A stretch of DNA of 64,000 bases from NCBI GenBank assembly GCA_023954375.1, contig JAMLIC010000011.1, positions 124,001 through 188,000 on the forward strand, in the 5' to 3' direction. Position numbers and translations under genes: made by a program. The DNA is from Planctomycetota bacterium (GTDB lineage Bacteria > Planctomycetota > J058). The notes beneath the pieces are model-generated. The model was not told the DNA's origin. It did not search any database and saw only the letters and a list, made by a program, of their open reading frames with translations. This document shows positions 1 through 8,959 of the stretch, in pieces; within the stretch, counting starts at the first letter, position 1; every line of letters starts with the position of its first letter.

Positions 1-1134
1 CGCCTGCGCGGGGTCGAGGGGGTGGTGCAGGTGAGCGGGCCCGGCCGGGGCGGGTCGCGCGAGCTGACCGTGCACGTCGACCCGGACCGCTGCCGCGCCC
101 TCGGGCTCACGCCCGACGACGTCGGCCAGGTGGTGCGCTTCGCCCTCCGCGGACAGCCCCTGCGCCGCCTCCTGGGGCCGAAGGGCGAGGTGGAGCTGGT
201 CACGGGCGTGCCCGAGGAGGGGGGCGTCTCCCCGGCCGACCTCCTGCAGCTGCCGATCCCGCGCGCGACGGGCGAGATGGTGCTCCTGTCGGCGGTGGCC
301 GACGTCGGGCTCGGCCGCACCCCGGAGCGGGTCCAGCGCCAGGACCGCGAGACGACGGTGTGGGTGGAGGTCGAGGTCGACCCGGCGCTGACGACCGAGG
401 CGGCGCAGGCGCGCATCGACGCGGCGCTCGAGGGGCTCCCGCTCCCCGACGGCTACCGGCGGAGCTGGGGCGGCTGGGGGCGCGACCGCGACGAGACGCT
501 CGAGACCATGGCCCGCGGCGTGGCGCTGGCGCTGCTCGTCGTGCTGATGCTCATGGCGGCGCTGTTCGAGTCGTTCACGCAGCCGCTGGCGATCCTGATC
601 ACGCTGCCGCTGGCCTTCTCCGGCGCGTTCTGGAGCCTGTGGCTGGGCGGCTACGACCTCGACGCCGTGGCGTTCATCGGCGTGATCGTCCTCGTCGGGA
701 TCGTCGTCAACAACGGGATCGTCATGGTCGACCGGGTCAACGCCCTGCGCGCCGAGGGCCTCGGCCGCGTCGAGGCGGTGGTGACGGGCTGCGCCACGCG
801 CCTGCGGCCGGTGCTCATGACGGCGATCACGACGATCGTCGGGCTGATCCCGCTCGTCTTCTCGGCGTCGACCGTCGCTGGCGCGTTCATCGACTCGCTC
901 GCGGTCGCCGTGATCGGCGGGCTGGCGACGTCGACCGTCTTCACGCTGGTCGGCCTGCCCGTGTGGTACACGCTCGTCGAGGACGTGGGCGCCGTGCTCC
1001 GCGGCGCCCTCCCGCGCCTCGCCCCCGGGCGGGCCCGCTTCCCGCGGGATGCCGTGTGCGTGGGCGGCGACGGGGCGCCGGCGTCACACGTCAGAAGATC
1101 GGGTCGAAGCCGACCGTCCCCTGCAGGGTCCTGA
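1..1134 (+). CDS. RND efflux transporter permease, C-terminal part (5' end outside window)
   Basis: The frame is open from base 1, so only about 377 C-terminal residues are present. The first half matches the periplasmic porter/docking region of AcrB/MdtB/CusA-type pumps. It is followed by the final membrane block: hydrophobic helices near residues 174-192, 198-220, 226-246, 270-288 and 296-318. The helix with IVVNNGIVMVDR and the stretch RLRPVLMTAITTIVGLIPL are classic RND signatures. The pump would work as an inner-membrane trimer with an adaptor and outer-membrane channel; those genes would lie to the left. The last 25 or so residues are basic, poorly conserved and read into the antisense 3' end of the phospholipase D gene (44-bp overlap). 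The substrate cannot be told. Confidence 0.9.
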   Translation, partial: RLRGVEGVVQVSGPGRGGSRELTVHVDPDRCRALGLTPDDVGQVVRFALRGQPLRRLLGPKGEVELVTGVPEEGGVSPADLLQLPIPRATGEMVLLSAVADVGLGRTPERVQRQDRETTVWVEVEVDPALTTEAAQARIDAALEGLPLPDGYRRSWGGWGRDRDETLETMARGVALALLVVLMLMAALFESFTQPLAILITLPLAFSGAFWSLWLGGYDLDAVAFIGVIVLVGIVVNNGIVMVDRVNALRAEGLGRVEAVVTGCATRLRPVLMTAITTIVGLIPLVFSASTVAGAFIDSLAVAVIGGLATSTVFTLVGLPVWYTLVEDVGAVLRGALPRLAPGRARFPRDAVCVGGDGAPASHVRRSGRSRPSPAGS

Positions 1135-2701
1135 GCAGCCGCCACCAGGCGGCGAGGCGCGGCCAGGCGTCGGGGTCGGAGTGGTCGCGCGGCCCGAACA
1201 GGACCACCGGCGCGCCGTCGTGTCCGCGCAGCGCGCGGCCCTCGGCGTCGCGGGCGATCAGGTACTCGTGCGTCTGCGGCGGCCCGGCGGCGATCCACGC
1301 CTCGACCGGCTCGGCGACGCGCGCCGCGAGGCGGCGCGACCAGGCGACGACCGCCACCTCGCCGTTCACGTACATGCTCACGGGGTCGAGGTTGTAGGTG
1401 CTGACGACGGCCACCCGGCCGTCGAACGTCGCGGTCTTGCCGTGGACGTTGTGCCGGTCGCCGCGCACGAACAGGCGCAGGTTGGGCACGCGCGCCAGGA
1501 GCTCGGGCCACTGCTCCATGAAGAACGCCTGGCTGACGGCGTTGTCGGACGAGGTCGGGCTGTTGGTGATGATCGTGATGCGGACGCCGCGCGCGCCGGC
1601 GGCGGCCAGCTCCTCCACGGCGGCGTCCGAGAGGACGAGGTACGGGCTCTGGATGAGGACCTCGCGGCGGGCGCTGGCCAGGAGCCGGCGCAGGCCCTCC
1701 GTCACCGGGTCCGGCTCGCCCACCGGGCGCGGCGAGCTGTCGAGGACGCGCACCGGGGCGCGCACGGTCGGCGCCGGCGGCCGGTGGAGCGCGCCCAGGA
1801 GGCCGGGGTGCTCGCGGTGGAGGCTGGCGACCCACGGGGCGGCGTCCGGGTCGGCGAGGGCCCGGGCGGGGTCGCCGCGCAGCCAGGCGTCCATCGCCAG
1901 GTGGGCGCCCAGGAGCTTCGGCCGCTGGTCGGCCAGGTTCAGCTCCTCGGGGCGCACGGGCTCGGCCGCGCCCGCGTTCCACTCGGCCTGGAAGGCGCGC
2001 TCGAGCTTGAGCGCCGTCGGCCGGCCCTCGATCACGATGTCGACGTCCTTGAACGCGTCCGGCGTGGTGGCCGGGTCGGCGAAGTACTCGCTCGAGATGT
2101 TGCGCCCCCCCATCAGGGAGACGCCGCGGTCGACGAGGAGCAGCTTGTCGTGCTCGCTGGCGATCGCCGCGACCGGGCTGAGCCACATGACCGCCTGCGC
2201 CACGCGCGCCGGCAGCGGCCGGTAGATCCGCACGTCGATCCCGGCGCCGGCCAGCTCGTCGAGGTAGTCCTCCTGGAAGGGCGAGCGGCCCATCTTCGTC
2301 CCGTGGGCGTCGACGAGGAGGCGCACCTTCGCCCCCTGCTCGGCGCGGAGCAGCAGGTGACCGAGGAAGGAGATGCCGAACACGTCGTCGCGGACGATGA
2401 ACGACGCGGCGTCGACCCGCTCGCGCGCGGCGGAGAGCAGGCGCCACCGCTCGACCCAGGCCTCCTGGTTGTCGTCGAGGAGGCGCAGCCGCGGCGGCGG
2501 GCCGTCCGGCGCCGGGAGGCCGTCGAACGTGGCCCGCAGGCTCATCCCGGGCGTCCACGGCCCGAGCGCGTCGACGCTGGCCCGCGCGGCCTCGTCGCTC
2601 CAGGGCGTCGTGGACCAGCGGGACAGCGAGGTCCCGGCCAGGACGCCGAACGCCGCCCCCCCGGCCACCAGGAAGGTGGCGAGAGCAGTGCGTGGCCTCA
2701 T
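1091..2701 (-). CDS. Phospholipase D family protein (two HKD motifs)
   Basis: A 536-residue protein with an N-terminal hydrophobic segment (residues 8-23), either a signal anchor or a signal peptide. Both catalytic HKD motifs are intact: H184-x-K186-x4-D191 (HDKLLLVD) and H420-x-K422-x4-D427 (HGKTATFD), each followed by the usual small-polar stretch (GGRN, STYN). This is the layout of cardiolipin synthase/PLDc_2 enzymes, which transfer phosphatidyl groups through a phosphohistidine. It likely acts on phospholipids at the cell envelope. Whether it makes cardiolipin or hydrolyses lipid cannot be decided by eye. It is convergent with the RND gene. The start is the ATG at 2701. Confidence 0.85.
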   Translation of the reverse strand: MRPRTALATFLVAGGAAFGVLAGTSLSRWSTTPWSDEAARASVDALGPWTPGMSLRATFDGLPAPDGPPPRLRLLDDNQEAWVERWRLLSAARERVDAASFIVRDDVFGISFLGHLLLRAEQGAKVRLLVDAHGTKMGRSPFQEDYLDELAGAGIDVRIYRPLPARVAQAVMWLSPVAAIASEHDKLLLVDRGVSLMGGRNISSEYFADPATTPDAFKDVDIVIEGRPTALKLERAFQAEWNAGAAEPVRPEELNLADQRPKLLGAHLAMDAWLRGDPARALADPDAAPWVASLHREHPGLLGALHRPPAPTVRAPVRVLDSSPRPVGEPDPVTEGLRRLLASARREVLIQSPYLVLSDAAVEELAAAGARGVRITIITNSPTSSDNAVSQAFFMEQWPELLARVPNLRLFVRGDRHNVHGKTATFDGRVAVVSTYNLDPVSMYVNGEVAVVAWSRRLAARVAEPVEAWIAAGPPQTHEYLIARDAEGRALRGHDGAPVVLFGPRDHSDPDAWPRLAAWWRLLRTLQGTVGFDPIF

Positions 2702-2758
2702 GCCTCGATGCTACGCGAGCGGCGCGCGGCGACCAGGTTGAAGCGCCGGGCGCGCCGC

Positions 2759-3865
2759 TCAGCGGCGGTCGCCCAGGCAGTGCTCGATCCAGGCGCCGAG
2801 CCGCTCCTCGTAGTCGGGCGGGAAGGCGTGCTCGTCCATCCCCTCGTAGGCGTGCTCGTCGACGCGCGCGCCGAGGCCACGCAGGGCGCGGGCGACCTCG
2901 TCGGCCGTGGCCACGTTCTCGGGCTCCTCGGCGGCGCCGACGCGCACGACGAACCCGCGGCCGGCGTGCGCCTCCGCGGGCGCGACCTCACCCAGGCGCA
3001 CGGGCTGGCGCCCGCCGGGCGAGAGGAGGATCGCGCCGGCAAAGGTGGCCGGGTCGCGCGCCGCCACCTCGGCCGCGACCTGCGCGCCCTGCGAGAACCC
3101 GACCAGGACCACGCGGCCGGGCGCGATCGTCACCCGGTCGGCCACCTCCGCCAGGGCCTTCTTCACGCGCTCGGCGTCGCGGGCCGGGTCCTCGCTCCAG
3201 GCGTAGGCGCGCGGGCCGAGCGGGGTCGTGCCGCTCACGCCGACGAACGCCACGCCCAGCCGGTCGGCGAGGGCCTGGTAGTCCTCGGGGTCGGCGAAGT
3301 CGCGCGGCTGGGCGCCCAGGCCGTGCAGGCCGACCACCGCCGTGACCGGCCGCCCGCGCTCGTAGCCCGCCGGCAGGACGAGCAGCGTCTCGCTCCGCCC
3401 GCTCCGCTCCCACCAGGCGTTGCAGTCGTCGAGGAAGTTCTTGACCTCCTCCCAGCGCGGGTCCGCGCGCACCGCCGTCAGGTCCTCGTCCTCCTGGGCC
3501 CACGCGGCGTCGACGCCCTCCTCGGTCGCCCCCCGCTGGAGCCAGTAGAGGGCCGCGTCGACCTTGCCGGCGAGCGCGTAGAAGCAGGCCAGGTTGTAGT
3601 GCCCCTCGCCGCCCTCCTTCCGGGCGAGGATCGACCAGTGCTGCAGGGCGATCGCCTCGTCGAGCCGGCCCTCCTCGTAGCGCTCGTAGGCGAGGGCGCG
3701 CAGGGCGGCGCCGTCGAGCGTCTTGAGGTCCAGCTCGCCCAGGCGCGCCGGCGGCGCGGGCGGCGCCTTCAGGTCGAGCGGGGGGCGGGGCGGCGTGGGC
3801 TCCTGCGCGCCCGTCGACGGCGCGAGGAGCAGCAGGGCCAGCAGGCAGGCGAGGGCGCGGGGCAT
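2759..3865 (-). CDS. Secreted alpha/beta hydrolase (phospholipase/carboxylesterase type) with TPR-like N-terminus
   Basis: A 368-residue protein starting at the ATG at 3865, preceded by GGAGG at good spacing; longer in-frame upstream sequence is antisense to citrate synthase. A signal peptide occupies residues 1-21 (MPRALACLLALLLLAPSTGAQ). Residues 50-140 look like a degenerate TPR/tally segment (Y-EEG-LDEAIAL, HYNLACFYALAGKVDAAL). The C-terminal half is an esterase fold with LHGLG as the oxyanion region and the nucleophile elbow GFSQGA. A late His lies in the DEHAFP stretch, which resembles the PHB-depolymerase/Abhydrolase_2 family. The substrate is unknown. It follows citrate synthase at 25 bp on the same strand and may be co-transcribed. 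Confidence 0.8.
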   Translation of the reverse strand: MPRALACLLALLLLAPSTGAQEPTPPRPPLDLKAPPAPPARLGELDLKTLDGAALRALAYERYEEGRLDEAIALQHWSILARKEGGEGHYNLACFYALAGKVDAALYWLQRGATEEGVDAAWAQEDEDLTAVRADPRWEEVKNFLDDCNAWWERSGRSETLLVLPAGYERGRPVTAVVGLHGLGAQPRDFADPEDYQALADRLGVAFVGVSGTTPLGPRAYAWSEDPARDAERVKKALAEVADRVTIAPGRVVLVGFSQGAQVAAEVAARDPATFAGAILLSPGGRQPVRLGEVAPAEAHAGRGFVVRVGAAEEPENVATADEVARALRGLGARVDEHAYEGMDEHAFPPDYEERLGAWIEHCLGDRR

Positions 3866-3890
3866 GAGGCCTCCGGTGGGGAGGAGGATT

Positions 3891-5048
3891 CTACGCCCGG
3901 GCGCCGGCCGGGCTCGGCACCTCGCGCGGCGGGGCGCCGCGGTACTCCGCCCGCGGGCGGTAGAGGGCGTGGTCGTCCCACAGCTCGAGCGCGTGCGCGC
4001 CCCAGCCGAACGCGCGCGACATCGCGAACAGGGCCGTGAAGCAGTCCGGGTCGAGGCCGAGGGCGGCGAACACGGCGCCCTTGTAGAAGTCGACGTTGGC
4101 CCGGATCCGCTTGCCCTGGGCCGCGAAGCGGGCGGCGGCGTGGTCGTCGATCGCCACCAGCGTCTCGAGGACGCGCACGTGCTCGGGGCCGAGCGCCCGG
4201 GCGAGGTCGAGGGCCATGGGCCGCAGGACGAGGGCCCGCGGGTCGACGACGCGGTACTCGCGATGGCCGAGACCCATGAGCTTCTGCTTCTTGCCGAGCG
4301 CCGCGTCGACCCAGGCCGGCGCGGCGTCGGGCCCGCCGACCTCGAGCGCCATGCGGTAGGCGGCCTCGTCGGCGCCGCCGTGGAGCGGGCCGTGGAGCGC
4401 CGCGACGCCGGCGGCCAGCACCTCCGAGAGCGGCGCCAGGGTCGAGGCGACCGTGCGCACGGTGAAGGTCGACGCGTTGAAGCCGTGCTCCAGCTGCAGG
4501 ACCTGCGTGGCGTCGAGGACGGCCACCTCGCGCGCATCGGGCGCCGCGCCGCGGACCATGCGCAGGAAGTCGGCGTGGAGCGGCAGGACCGGGTCGGGCG
4601 CGAGCGGCGCGAGGCCGCGGCGCAGGCGCGCCCAGGCGGCGACGACCGTGGGCAGCTTCGCCGCCAGCCCGAGCAGCGCCGCCCGCTGCGCGGCGCGGGC
4701 GCCGAGCCGCGGGCGCGCCTTGGCCGCCGCGTCGTCGAGGAGCGGCAGGGCCACGGCGAGGACCGTCATGGGGTGCGTGTCCCGCGGCAGGCGAGAGAGC
4801 ACGTCCTGCGCCGGCCCGGGCAGGGCCCGGTCGGCCAGCGCCGCCTCGAGCGCGGCGACCTCGCCTGGCCCCGGGAGCTCGCCGTCGAGGACGAGCCCGA
4901 CGACCTCGAGGAAGCTGGTCCGCTCGACCAGCTCCGCGATCAGGTAGCCCCGGTAGCGCAGCTCCCCGCGCTCGCCGTCGATCGACGAGATCGCCGTCGC
5001 GTCGGCCACCACCCCAGCCATGCCCTTCTTGAAGCTCGCGTCGCTCAC
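3891..5048 (-). CDS. gltA: Citrate synthase
   Basis: A 385-residue citrate synthase of the short bacterial form, which condenses acetyl-CoA with oxaloacetate at entry to the TCA cycle. Family motifs are present: GYLIAEL near the N-terminus, LEHGFNASTFTVR, HGPLHGGADEAA (catalytic His region), MGLGHREYRVVDPR, and RANVDFYKGAVF carrying the catalytic Asp. The GTG at 5048 is chosen because GGAGG sits five bases upstream; a GTG at 5060 would add four residues. The C-terminus ends in an arginine/tyrosine-rich tail (YRPRAEYRG) as in type II enzymes. The gene is divergent from a LysR regulator across 85 bp, which suggests control by that regulator. A 2-methylcitrate synthase role is possible but has no support from neighbours. 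Confidence 0.9.
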   Translation of the reverse strand: MSDASFKKGMAGVVADATAISSIDGERGELRYRGYLIAELVERTSFLEVVGLVLDGELPGPGEVAALEAALADRALPGPAQDVLSRLPRDTHPMTVLAVALPLLDDAAAKARPRLGARAAQRAALLGLAAKLPTVVAAWARLRRGLAPLAPDPVLPLHADFLRMVRGAAPDAREVAVLDATQVLQLEHGFNASTFTVRTVASTLAPLSEVLAAGVAALHGPLHGGADEAAYRMALEVGGPDAAPAWVDAALGKKQKLMGLGHREYRVVDPRALVLRPMALDLARALGPEHVRVLETLVAIDDHAAARFAAQGKRIRANVDFYKGAVFAALGLDPDCFTALFAMSRAFGWGAHALELWDDHALYRPRAEYRGAPPREVPSPAGARA

Positions 5049-5108
5049 GTGCGCCTCCACGCCCCGGAGGCTACCGCCGGCCCGCCGAGCAGCGTCATTG
5101 AAAGTCGT

Positions 5109-5116
5109 GAACGTTC
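5109..5116. promoter_or_regulatory. Palindrome GAACGTTC in the citrate synthase/LysR divergent spacer
   Basis: The only AT-rich stretch between the two divergent starts contains the perfect 8-bp palindrome GAACGTTC within TCGTGAACGTTCGATT. LysR-type regulators usually bind a dyad in such a spacer and autoregulate. The palindrome lies 18 bases upstream of the LysR ATG. It is a plausible operator but is short. Confidence 0.3.
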
Positions 5117-5133
5117 GATTAGCCTTCCTTATC

Positions 5134-6027
5134 ATGGAGCTGCACGAGCTGCGCCTGTTCAAGGCCGTCATCGACCACCGCGGCTTCGCCCGGGCGGCGG
5201 AGGCGTCGTTCCTCACCCAGTCGGCCGTGAGCCAGGCCGTGCGCCGCCTCGAGGGCGAGCTCGAGGCGCGGCTCCTCACGCGCACGCGGCCGCCGGCGCC
5301 GACGCCCGCCGGGGCGCGGCTCTACGAGCTGGCGGGCGACCTCCTGGCGCGGGAGGCGGCGGCGCGCCGCGACGTGGAGGAGATCGCCAAGGGGGGCACG
5401 GGCGTGCTGACGCTGGGCGCCTCGCAGGCGCTCTCGCGCGAGGTCCTGCCGGGGCTCGTGCGCGCGTTCCACGCCCGCCGGCCGCGGGCCGCCGTGCACC
5501 TCGAGACGCTCCCCAGCCGCGAGCTCGTGCGCGTCGTCGCCGACGGGCGCCTCGAGCTCGGCCTGGGCCCCTTCCAGAAGCACATGCCCGGCTTCGACCG
5601 GCGCGCGCTCGGGCGGCAGCGCATGGTCCTCTACGTCGGCCGCCGGGCGCCGCTGCGCCGCGCGCTCGAGCGCCGGGGCGAGGCCGCCCTGCGCGACGTC
5701 CCGCTCGTGACCTCGAGCCTCGACGCGCCGGGCGCCCGCCCCGGCGGCGGGCGGCTGCGCGGCCGCTTCGGCGGCGTGTGGGTGGTGCAGAGCCTGGACG
5801 TGCGCCTCGAGCTCGTCCGCGCCGGGCTGGCCGTGGGCTACCTGCCCGAGTCGACGGTCGCGCTCGCCGCGAGGCCGCGCGACCTGCTCGCGGTCGACTG
5901 GCTCGACTTCGGTGTGATCCGCCGCGACGTGGGCCTGTTCTGGCTGACGAAGCGGCCGCTGTCGGAGGCGGGGCGCGAGCTCCTCGCGGCCGCCCTCCCG
6001 CTCACGACCCCGCGGCGCTCGAGCTGA
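5134..6027 (+). CDS. LysR family transcriptional regulator
   Basis: A 297-residue protein starting at the ATG at 5134 (MELHELRLFKAV). Residues 1-60 form the classic winged helix-turn-helix: FLTQSAVSQAVRRLEGELEARLLTR. The remainder is a periplasmic-binding-like effector domain (GVLTLGASQALSREVLPGLVRAF; later AGLAVGYLPESTV). It is transcribed away from citrate synthase, the usual LysR-target geometry, so it probably regulates gltA in response to an unknown ligand. Its last 26 bp overlap the 3' end of the convergent membrane-protein gene. Confidence 0.88.
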   Translation: MELHELRLFKAVIDHRGFARAAEASFLTQSAVSQAVRRLEGELEARLLTRTRPPAPTPAGARLYELAGDLLAREAAARRDVEEIAKGGTGVLTLGASQALSREVLPGLVRAFHARRPRAAVHLETLPSRELVRVVADGRLELGLGPFQKHMPGFDRRALGRQRMVLYVGRRAPLRRALERRGEAALRDVPLVTSSLDAPGARPGGGRLRGRFGGVWVVQSLDVRLELVRAGLAVGYLPESTVALAARPRDLLAVDWLDFGVIRRDVGLFWLTKRPLSEAGRELLAAALPLTTPRRSS

Positions 6028-6742
6028 CGAAGTAGGCCATGACGACCTGGAGCACGAGGGCCGCCGTGCCCAGCTCGTCCACGGTGTCCTCGAGCGACTC
6101 GGCCAGCCACGGGAGCTCGACGCGCACGACGAGGTGCGCCATGAGCAGGGCGTAGGGCGCCAGCAGCAGGAGCACCCAGGCCCCGCGCTCGAAGCGGCCC
6201 GGCGCGCGGTCGGCGCGCACGCGGCCGAGCGTGTAGGCGACGAGGCCCAGCGCCACGAGCGCGGCCGGGTACCAGCGAGCGAACGTCGCCAGGTGCTCGC
6301 CGTGCGGCCAGGTGGACGGGTCGATCACGCGCCGGACCTGCAGGAGCACGAGGACGGCGCAGGCGAGCGGCAGGAGCACGAACAGCCAGCCGCCCAGCCG
6401 CCCGCCGACCAGGCCGCGGATGCTGCGCACGCCCGCCTGGACGCACCCCCAGCCGAGGAGGCTCGCCGCCACGAGGCTGGCGACGGCGTATACCGGGAGG
6501 TCGTCCTTGTCGAGCGGGCGCGGCCAGTGGGCCGCGTCGATCACGGCCAGGCCGGCGCACACGACCAGCCCCGAGAGCCCCAGCCAGCCGACGCGCAGGG
6601 CCCAGGGGAGGAGGAAGGCGTTGAGGCGCTCGCGCGTCGTCTGGACGCCGGCGACGACGGCGTCGGTGGCCTTGACCGGCGCGGCGGCCGCGTCGACCAG
6701 CCGCTGCGTGGTGGTCTTCTTCCTGGGCGGGCGGTCGGCCAC
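6002..6742 (-). CDS. Multi-pass membrane protein of unknown function
   Basis: A 246-residue protein that I do not recognise. After a basic N-terminus (PPRKKTTTQR) there are about six hydrophobic helices, around residues 53-70, 85-102, 118-136, 155-172, 190-208 and 226-242. One interhelical loop carries RVRADRAPGRFERG. No catalytic motif is visible. It is the last ordinary gene before the RHS-bounded island: the RHS sequence begins within about 60 bp of this start codon, so its native promoter region has probably been altered by the insertion. Confidence 0.65.
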   Translation of the reverse strand: MADRPPRKKTTTQRLVDAAAAPVKATDAVVAGVQTTRERLNAFLLPWALRVGWLGLSGLVVCAGLAVIDAAHWPRPLDKDDLPVYAVASLVAASLLGWGCVQAGVRSIRGLVGGRLGGWLFVLLPLACAVLVLLQVRRVIDPSTWPHGEHLATFARWYPAALVALGLVAYTLGRVRADRAPGRFERGAWVLLLLAPYALLMAHLVVRVELPWLAESLEDTVDELGTAALVLQVVMAYFVSSSAAGS

Positions 6743-6786
6743 GGGGACAGCGTAGTGGCTCGGGGGGGCCTCACGCCACGCGCGGC

Positions 6787-8949
6787 GTGGGCCGGCCGAT
6801 CTACTACGCCTACGATCAGGTCGGGAACCTGCTCACGAGCGACGACACGGCGGCGGGGCTGGGGGTGTCGGAGTTCGAGTACGACGCCATGGACCGGCTC
6901 GTCGAGAAGACGACCGTGGCCGGGGTGGTGGCCTATGAGTACGATCTCAGCGGCATGAAGACCCGGGTCACGGACCCCAACTCGGAGGCCACGACGCACG
7001 CCTACGACGAGGCGGGGCGACTGATCCGGGCGACGGTCCTTGACACCCCGAACCGCGAGAACGACTTCCACCACGACCGCTCGGGGCTGATCGAGCGGAA
7101 GGTGCTCGCGGGCAACAAGGTCGTCTCCTACTACGCCTACGACGTGGCGGGCCGGCTGAGCAGCCTGGTGAACCGAGACGACGCGGCGGCGGTGATCTCG
7201 TCGTTCGTCTACCAGCGGAACCCGAACGGCGCGGTCACGCAGGTCGAGCACGAGGACGGCGAGTTCACCTACTACGCGTACGACGCGCTGGACCGCCTGA
7301 TCGAGGAGCGGCGCGTCCAGAACCCGACCGTGTATGGGTTCGCCTACCAGTACGACGCGGCCTCGAACCGGGTCCAGAAGGTCGACCTCGTCGAGGACGA
7401 GACGACGAACTACACGGTCGACGCGCGGAACCTGATCCAGAGCGAGGTCACCGGCGCGGACGAGATCGCCTACGAGTACGACCAGGCGCAGCGCATGAAG
7501 CGCCGGGCCTCGGCGGAGGAGGCGACCGTCTTCAGCCACAACCAGCGGGACCTGCCCACGAAGGTGGAGTTCGAGAGCGAGACCCCTGAGGCGACGCGGG
7601 AGTTCAAGTACAACGGCACGGGCGAGCGCGTGGCTATCGTCGGAGAGCTCGGCCCGGGCTACGAGACGCGGCTGGCCTATGACGGCACGCGCCTGCTGAC
7701 CGAGAAGGACGAGTTCGACAACACCTTCGGGCGCTATCGCTGGGGCTCGCCGCAGCACGGCGGCGCACTCGTCGAGTCCTCGAACCCCGCGGAGGCCGGG
7801 CCGGAGGAGGGCCCGGTCATGGACGAGCGCGGATCGGTCGACCGGCTGGTCGGCGTCAGCGGGCGCGTGATCTATGACCGGTTCGGGGTGGAGTTGGCGG
7901 GGAGTCTGTCGTCCTCCACGAGGACGAGGTTCGTCAGCCCGGTCTTCTTGAGGCTGGGGACGAGCGAGAGGCTGAGTGTCACGTGGCGAGGCGTAGTGCT
8001 TCATGATCTAGGGCGGGCCTCGGCTCCTCTTTCCCGGCTACGAGGCTGGATGCTAGGTGGGCCAGTCAACGCGTCCTATGCAGAACCGCCATTCGTGCAG
8101 GAAGGAGGCGTCCCATTTGAGTCGGAGGGCGACCGAGATGATCCGAGGGACGAGCCTCCGCCGGTAATCTATTGGGAAGAGATCCAGGACGGACCTCCGG
8201 CTTGCGGTCGGCCGGATCCACTCTCTCGCGTCAACGTGGTCCAAGGAATCGCGTTTGAGGCTACATCCACCTTCACACAGGCTGAGATAAATGCAGCCAG
8301 GGGCGCCGAGTTCCTCGCGCTGCCTGGGAGCGTGAAGCAGCGCCCTCAGATTGAGTTTAGGGCGCTCTTGAGGCAGCAAGCACGGCCGGCAACCAGGGAT
8401 TTCGTCTGGAAGCAGTTCGTCAGGGGCTACGTTTGGATTGCACGGATTCAGGGAGGCCAGATTCGCGGAGAGGAGAAGACTCGGGAGTTCCGCGGGCCAA
8501 CCAACAAAGTCACTGACAACCGACGGTCGCAGCCACTGCCTCAAGCAGAGGGCGCAAATACAAACTCCCCATGGACATTCGATGACGTTAAGCGGTTAGG
8601 CCACTTTACTACGACGTGGGGAAACAGGTCAGTTGAGATGAAGGACGCCCCCAAGTTGGAGGGAATCCTGATCAATCCAGACGGCAGAGACTACTTCGAT
8701 GCCGACTTCGAGTTCCGAAGCTACCTGGTGTGTCCGAAGGACTCCCTGATCGCATTCGCCCGCTGTACTTGGCGAACGCGCCTGCGAGGGGAACTCTTCA
8801 CATACTCGCGAACGGGGGATGAGCCGCAGTGTGAGGCGCTCAGTCCCGAACTGGATCTCTTGGGGGGTGGCGACCCAGAGTTGACGCTACCGCCCACCCC
8901 CATTCAACGAACGCAGGACTTCTTCGGCCCAATCTGGCCCCAGCAGTAG
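6787..8949 (+). CDS. RHS/YD-repeat protein, 5'-truncated, with divergent C-terminal domain
   Basis: 720 residues from the first GTG; the frame is open further upstream into antisense sequence, so the N-terminus (secretion part of the shell) is missing. Residues 1-400 are YD repeats (YAYDQVGNLL, FEYDAMDRLV, HAYDEAGRLI, YYAYDVAGRL, YYAYDALDRL, YQYDAASNRV), which fold as a beta-shell around a toxin. The usual RYYDPxxGRFxxxDP border motif is absent; the stretch RGWMLGGPVNAS near residue 425 may be a remnant. The last 290 residues have lower GC and match no family I know. They could be an RHS toxin tip, paired with the LRR gene 10 bp downstream. The gene may be a displaced cassette rather than a functional full-length RHS. 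Confidence 0.75.
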   Translation: MGRPIYYAYDQVGNLLTSDDTAAGLGVSEFEYDAMDRLVEKTTVAGVVAYEYDLSGMKTRVTDPNSEATTHAYDEAGRLIRATVLDTPNRENDFHHDRSGLIERKVLAGNKVVSYYAYDVAGRLSSLVNRDDAAAVISSFVYQRNPNGAVTQVEHEDGEFTYYAYDALDRLIEERRVQNPTVYGFAYQYDAASNRVQKVDLVEDETTNYTVDARNLIQSEVTGADEIAYEYDQAQRMKRRASAEEATVFSHNQRDLPTKVEFESETPEATREFKYNGTGERVAIVGELGPGYETRLAYDGTRLLTEKDEFDNTFGRYRWGSPQHGGALVESSNPAEAGPEEGPVMDERGSVDRLVGVSGRVIYDRFGVELAGSLSSSTRTRFVSPVFLRLGTSERLSVTWRGVVLHDLGRASAPLSRLRGWMLGGPVNASYAEPPFVQEGGVPFESEGDRDDPRDEPPPVIYWEEIQDGPPACGRPDPLSRVNVVQGIAFEATSTFTQAEINAARGAEFLALPGSVKQRPQIEFRALLRQQARPATRDFVWKQFVRGYVWIARIQGGQIRGEEKTREFRGPTNKVTDNRRSQPLPQAEGANTNSPWTFDDVKRLGHFTTTWGNRSVEMKDAPKLEGILINPDGRDYFDADFEFRSYLVCPKDSLIAFARCTWRTRLRGELFTYSRTGDEPQCEALSPELDLLGGGDPELTLPPTPIQRTQDFFGPIWPQQ
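6805..6879 (+). repeat. Left 75-bp RHS direct repeat
   Basis: The sequence from TACGCCTACGATCAGG to GAGTTCGAG recurs at 16569-16643 with only two mismatches (CA here, GG there) and in the same orientation. It encodes the YAYDQVGNLL...GLGVSEFE segment of a YD repeat. Confidence 0.9.
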
Positions 8950-8959
8950 CAGGTGTGTC

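Noticed and set aside
651..2558. Long open frames on both strands over the PLD, hydrolase and citrate synthase genes, up to 996 codons
   Set aside because: They are shadows caused by high GC: proline/arginine/alanine-rich, no motifs, and the real frames carry full family signatures with GC3 bias.
6541..8004. Minus-strand 487-codon frame antisense to the RHS YD repeats
   Set aside because: Typical antisense shadow of a repeat gene; no domain and no start signal.
8053..8544. Minus-strand 163-codon frame inside the RHS C-terminal region
   Set aside because: No ribosome site or motif; the plus frame continues from a real RHS core with consistent codon use.
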